Shown here: positions 14,986-15,845 of the stretch, piece after piece
Numbering within the stretch: the first letter of the stretch is position 1
Layout: every line of letters starts with the position of its first letter
DNA from: an uncultured Hungatella sp.
Lineage (GTDB): Bacteria; Bacillota; Clostridia; Lachnospirales; Lachnospiraceae
DNA: 15,845 bases
Assembly (NCBI GenBank): GCA_910577935.1
Contig: CAJTOT010000055.1
Location: forward strand, 1-15,845
Reading direction: 5' to 3'
Program-made: the position numbers and the translations under genes
Notes under the pieces: generated by a model
What the model was told of the DNA's origin: nothing
Database searches by the model: none
The model's input: only the letters and a program-made list of their open reading frames with translations

Positions 14986-15569
14986 TTAAAAGCGACAGAG
15001 AGATTATAGGAAAGGAACTGATCAAGGCGGTTCTGGATATGATGCACACGGTGCATCTGGGGTTTGCGGGCGAGGAATATCCATATGTAGTCCCGCTGAA
15101 CTTTGGCTATGAGTACCAGGAGGATCTGATTATATATATTCATTGCAGAAGGGATGGGGGCTATAAGTTAAAATTGTTGGAAAAGAATCCCAGGGTGTGC
15201 GCAACATTCAGCGATTTCAGGAATTATCCGGACCTGATGTACAAGGGGCACCGCCACGATTACCGCTCTGTCATGGCCTTCGGCGAGGCGTCGGAGGTGA
15301 CAGACAAAAAAGAGTTCGCCAGGGGGCTTCGCCTGCTCTTGGAACACAACCACAGGAAGCCGGGGCAGTTTAAGGCGGACGATGTCCCGAAACTGAGGAT
15401 ACTTAAGATCGTCTGCCCGGCGGACCAGGTGTTCGGCAAATCAGAGTTCCCCGTCCGGACAGTGGAAGATGTGCCTTTTGCAGACCCCTATTCCCGGCCA
15501 TATGACGAGACGCCCTACGATATCAGTGATCTGGAGGCGAGAGAGAAGAGACCATCCAGGTTTGAGTGA
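14982..15569 (+). CDS. Pyridoxamine 5'-phosphate oxidase-like flavoprotein (NimA-type)
   Basis: A 195-residue cytoplasmic protein of the split-barrel FMN-binding superfamily. It has the family start DREIIGKELIKAVLDM, the first barrel strands LGFAGEEYPYVVPLNFGYE (about 26-44), and the flavin/dimer region IYIHCRRDGGYKLKLLEKNP (51-70) followed by RVCATFS. Related proteins bind FMN, F420 or haem, and include nitroimidazole reductases; no substrate can be assigned here. A C-terminal extension after about 150 (FADPYSRPYDETPYDISDLE) is acidic and not part of the core fold. ATG 14982 overlaps the permease stop as ATGA and has GGAGG about 8 nt upstream, so it is translationally coupled to the transporter, an unusual partner for a sugar importer. 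No terminator is visible behind it. Confidence 0.85.
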   Translation: MIKSDREIIGKELIKAVLDMMHTVHLGFAGEEYPYVVPLNFGYEYQEDLIIYIHCRRDGGYKLKLLEKNPRVCATFSDFRNYPDLMYKGHRHDYRSVMAFGEASEVTDKKEFARGLRLLLEHNHRKPGQFKADDVPKLRILKIVCPADQVFGKSEFPVRTVEDVPFADPYSRPYDETPYDISDLEAREKRPSRFE

Positions 15570-15845
15570 GGAGGATTGTCTGTTCTGTGAAAGGGCAGCA
15601 GTTCAGAAGGTGCTTCTTGCCTGACAGGGGCGGGGCGAGAAGCGCCAGATGCCCGTCTGATGTGGAACCTGACGTGAGCTCCGGCCATGAATGCCGGCTT
15701 ACAGGCAGACATGCCCCCATCGTCCATGTCAGCCCCTCCCCCCGCCCTCCGCCCCATGAACGGAAAGAGCCGCTGGGACTGCCGTAAAGCAACAGTTCAG
15801 ATAGGTCTGCGCGTTCACCGCGCTGACCGTACGAAAACGTAATGG
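15570..15845. other. Gene-free tail with small hairpins
   Basis: No frame on either strand here looks like protein. A pyrimidine-rich run occurs near 15733-15756. CCGGC/GCCGG forms a short hairpin around 15672-15690. GGTC-GCGCG pairs with CGCGC-GACC across a TTCAC loop at 15804-15828. Neither hairpin has a T-run. No tRNA or insertion-sequence end is recognised. Confidence 0.4.

Noticed and set aside
15566..15787. A 73-codon open frame at the right end
   Set aside because: The GTG start overlaps the flavoprotein stop, and the product is rich in Arg, Pro and Ser without structure; it is most likely non-coding.
1..15845. CRISPR array, tRNA or rRNA genes
   Set aside because: No regularly spaced repeat array, no cloverleaf with a TTCGANTC-type arm and no rRNA-like segment was seen on either strand.

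Overview
The window looks like a chromosomal segment of a Clostridia bacterium, most likely family Lachnospiraceae. The gene complement and protein style fit this: a hisS-aspS pair of the Lachnospiraceae type, an OmpR/VanS-style two-component pair, a DeoR-controlled sugar ABC importer with a lipoprotein binding protein, AGGAGG ribosome binding sites, and rho-independent terminators. No database was searched; family assignments are from recognition of motifs.

Region 1 (1-2335) is a scrapyard of broken genes: a zinc-ribbon DUF6431-like transposase-associated gene cut off near 331; a type III toxin gene of the CptIN family with a one-base frameshift and its antitoxin repeats missing, although the antitoxin-toxin terminator is intact; an internally deleted secreted/surface protein fragment; and, on the minus strand, the C-terminal part of a MATE efflux transporter. 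Almost every joint between them is a truncation, which points to repeated recombination beside a fixed housekeeping locus.

Region 2 (2326-6391) is housekeeping. A strong sigma-A type promoter lies within the end of the MATE remnant and drives hisS, aspS and an RpiB/LacAB-like sugar-phosphate isomerase. A textbook terminator closes the unit at 6354-6391.

Region 3 (6459-8840) is a response regulator plus membrane histidine kinase. It is closed by a bidirectional hairpin terminator shared with the convergent gene cluster.

Region 4 (8881-15569) is a sugar-uptake locus built around a divergent control region (11164-11430). Leftward lie a DeoR-family regulator and an unusual tandem-ATPase protein with no transporter partners of its own. 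Rightward lie a lipoprotein sugar-binding protein with an in-frame amber stop, a RbsA/MglA-type ATPase, a RbsC-type permease, and a pyridoxamine-phosphate-oxidase-like flavoprotein. The last three are tightly coupled by overlaps or short spacing. The control region holds opposed promoters and A-tract hexamer repeats with an inverted pair that look like DeoR-type operators. The inferred role is repression of import in the absence of a phosphorylated sugar effector. The amber codon would inactivate substrate capture unless it is read through.

The final 276 bases (15570-15845) contain no gene I can support, only small hairpins.
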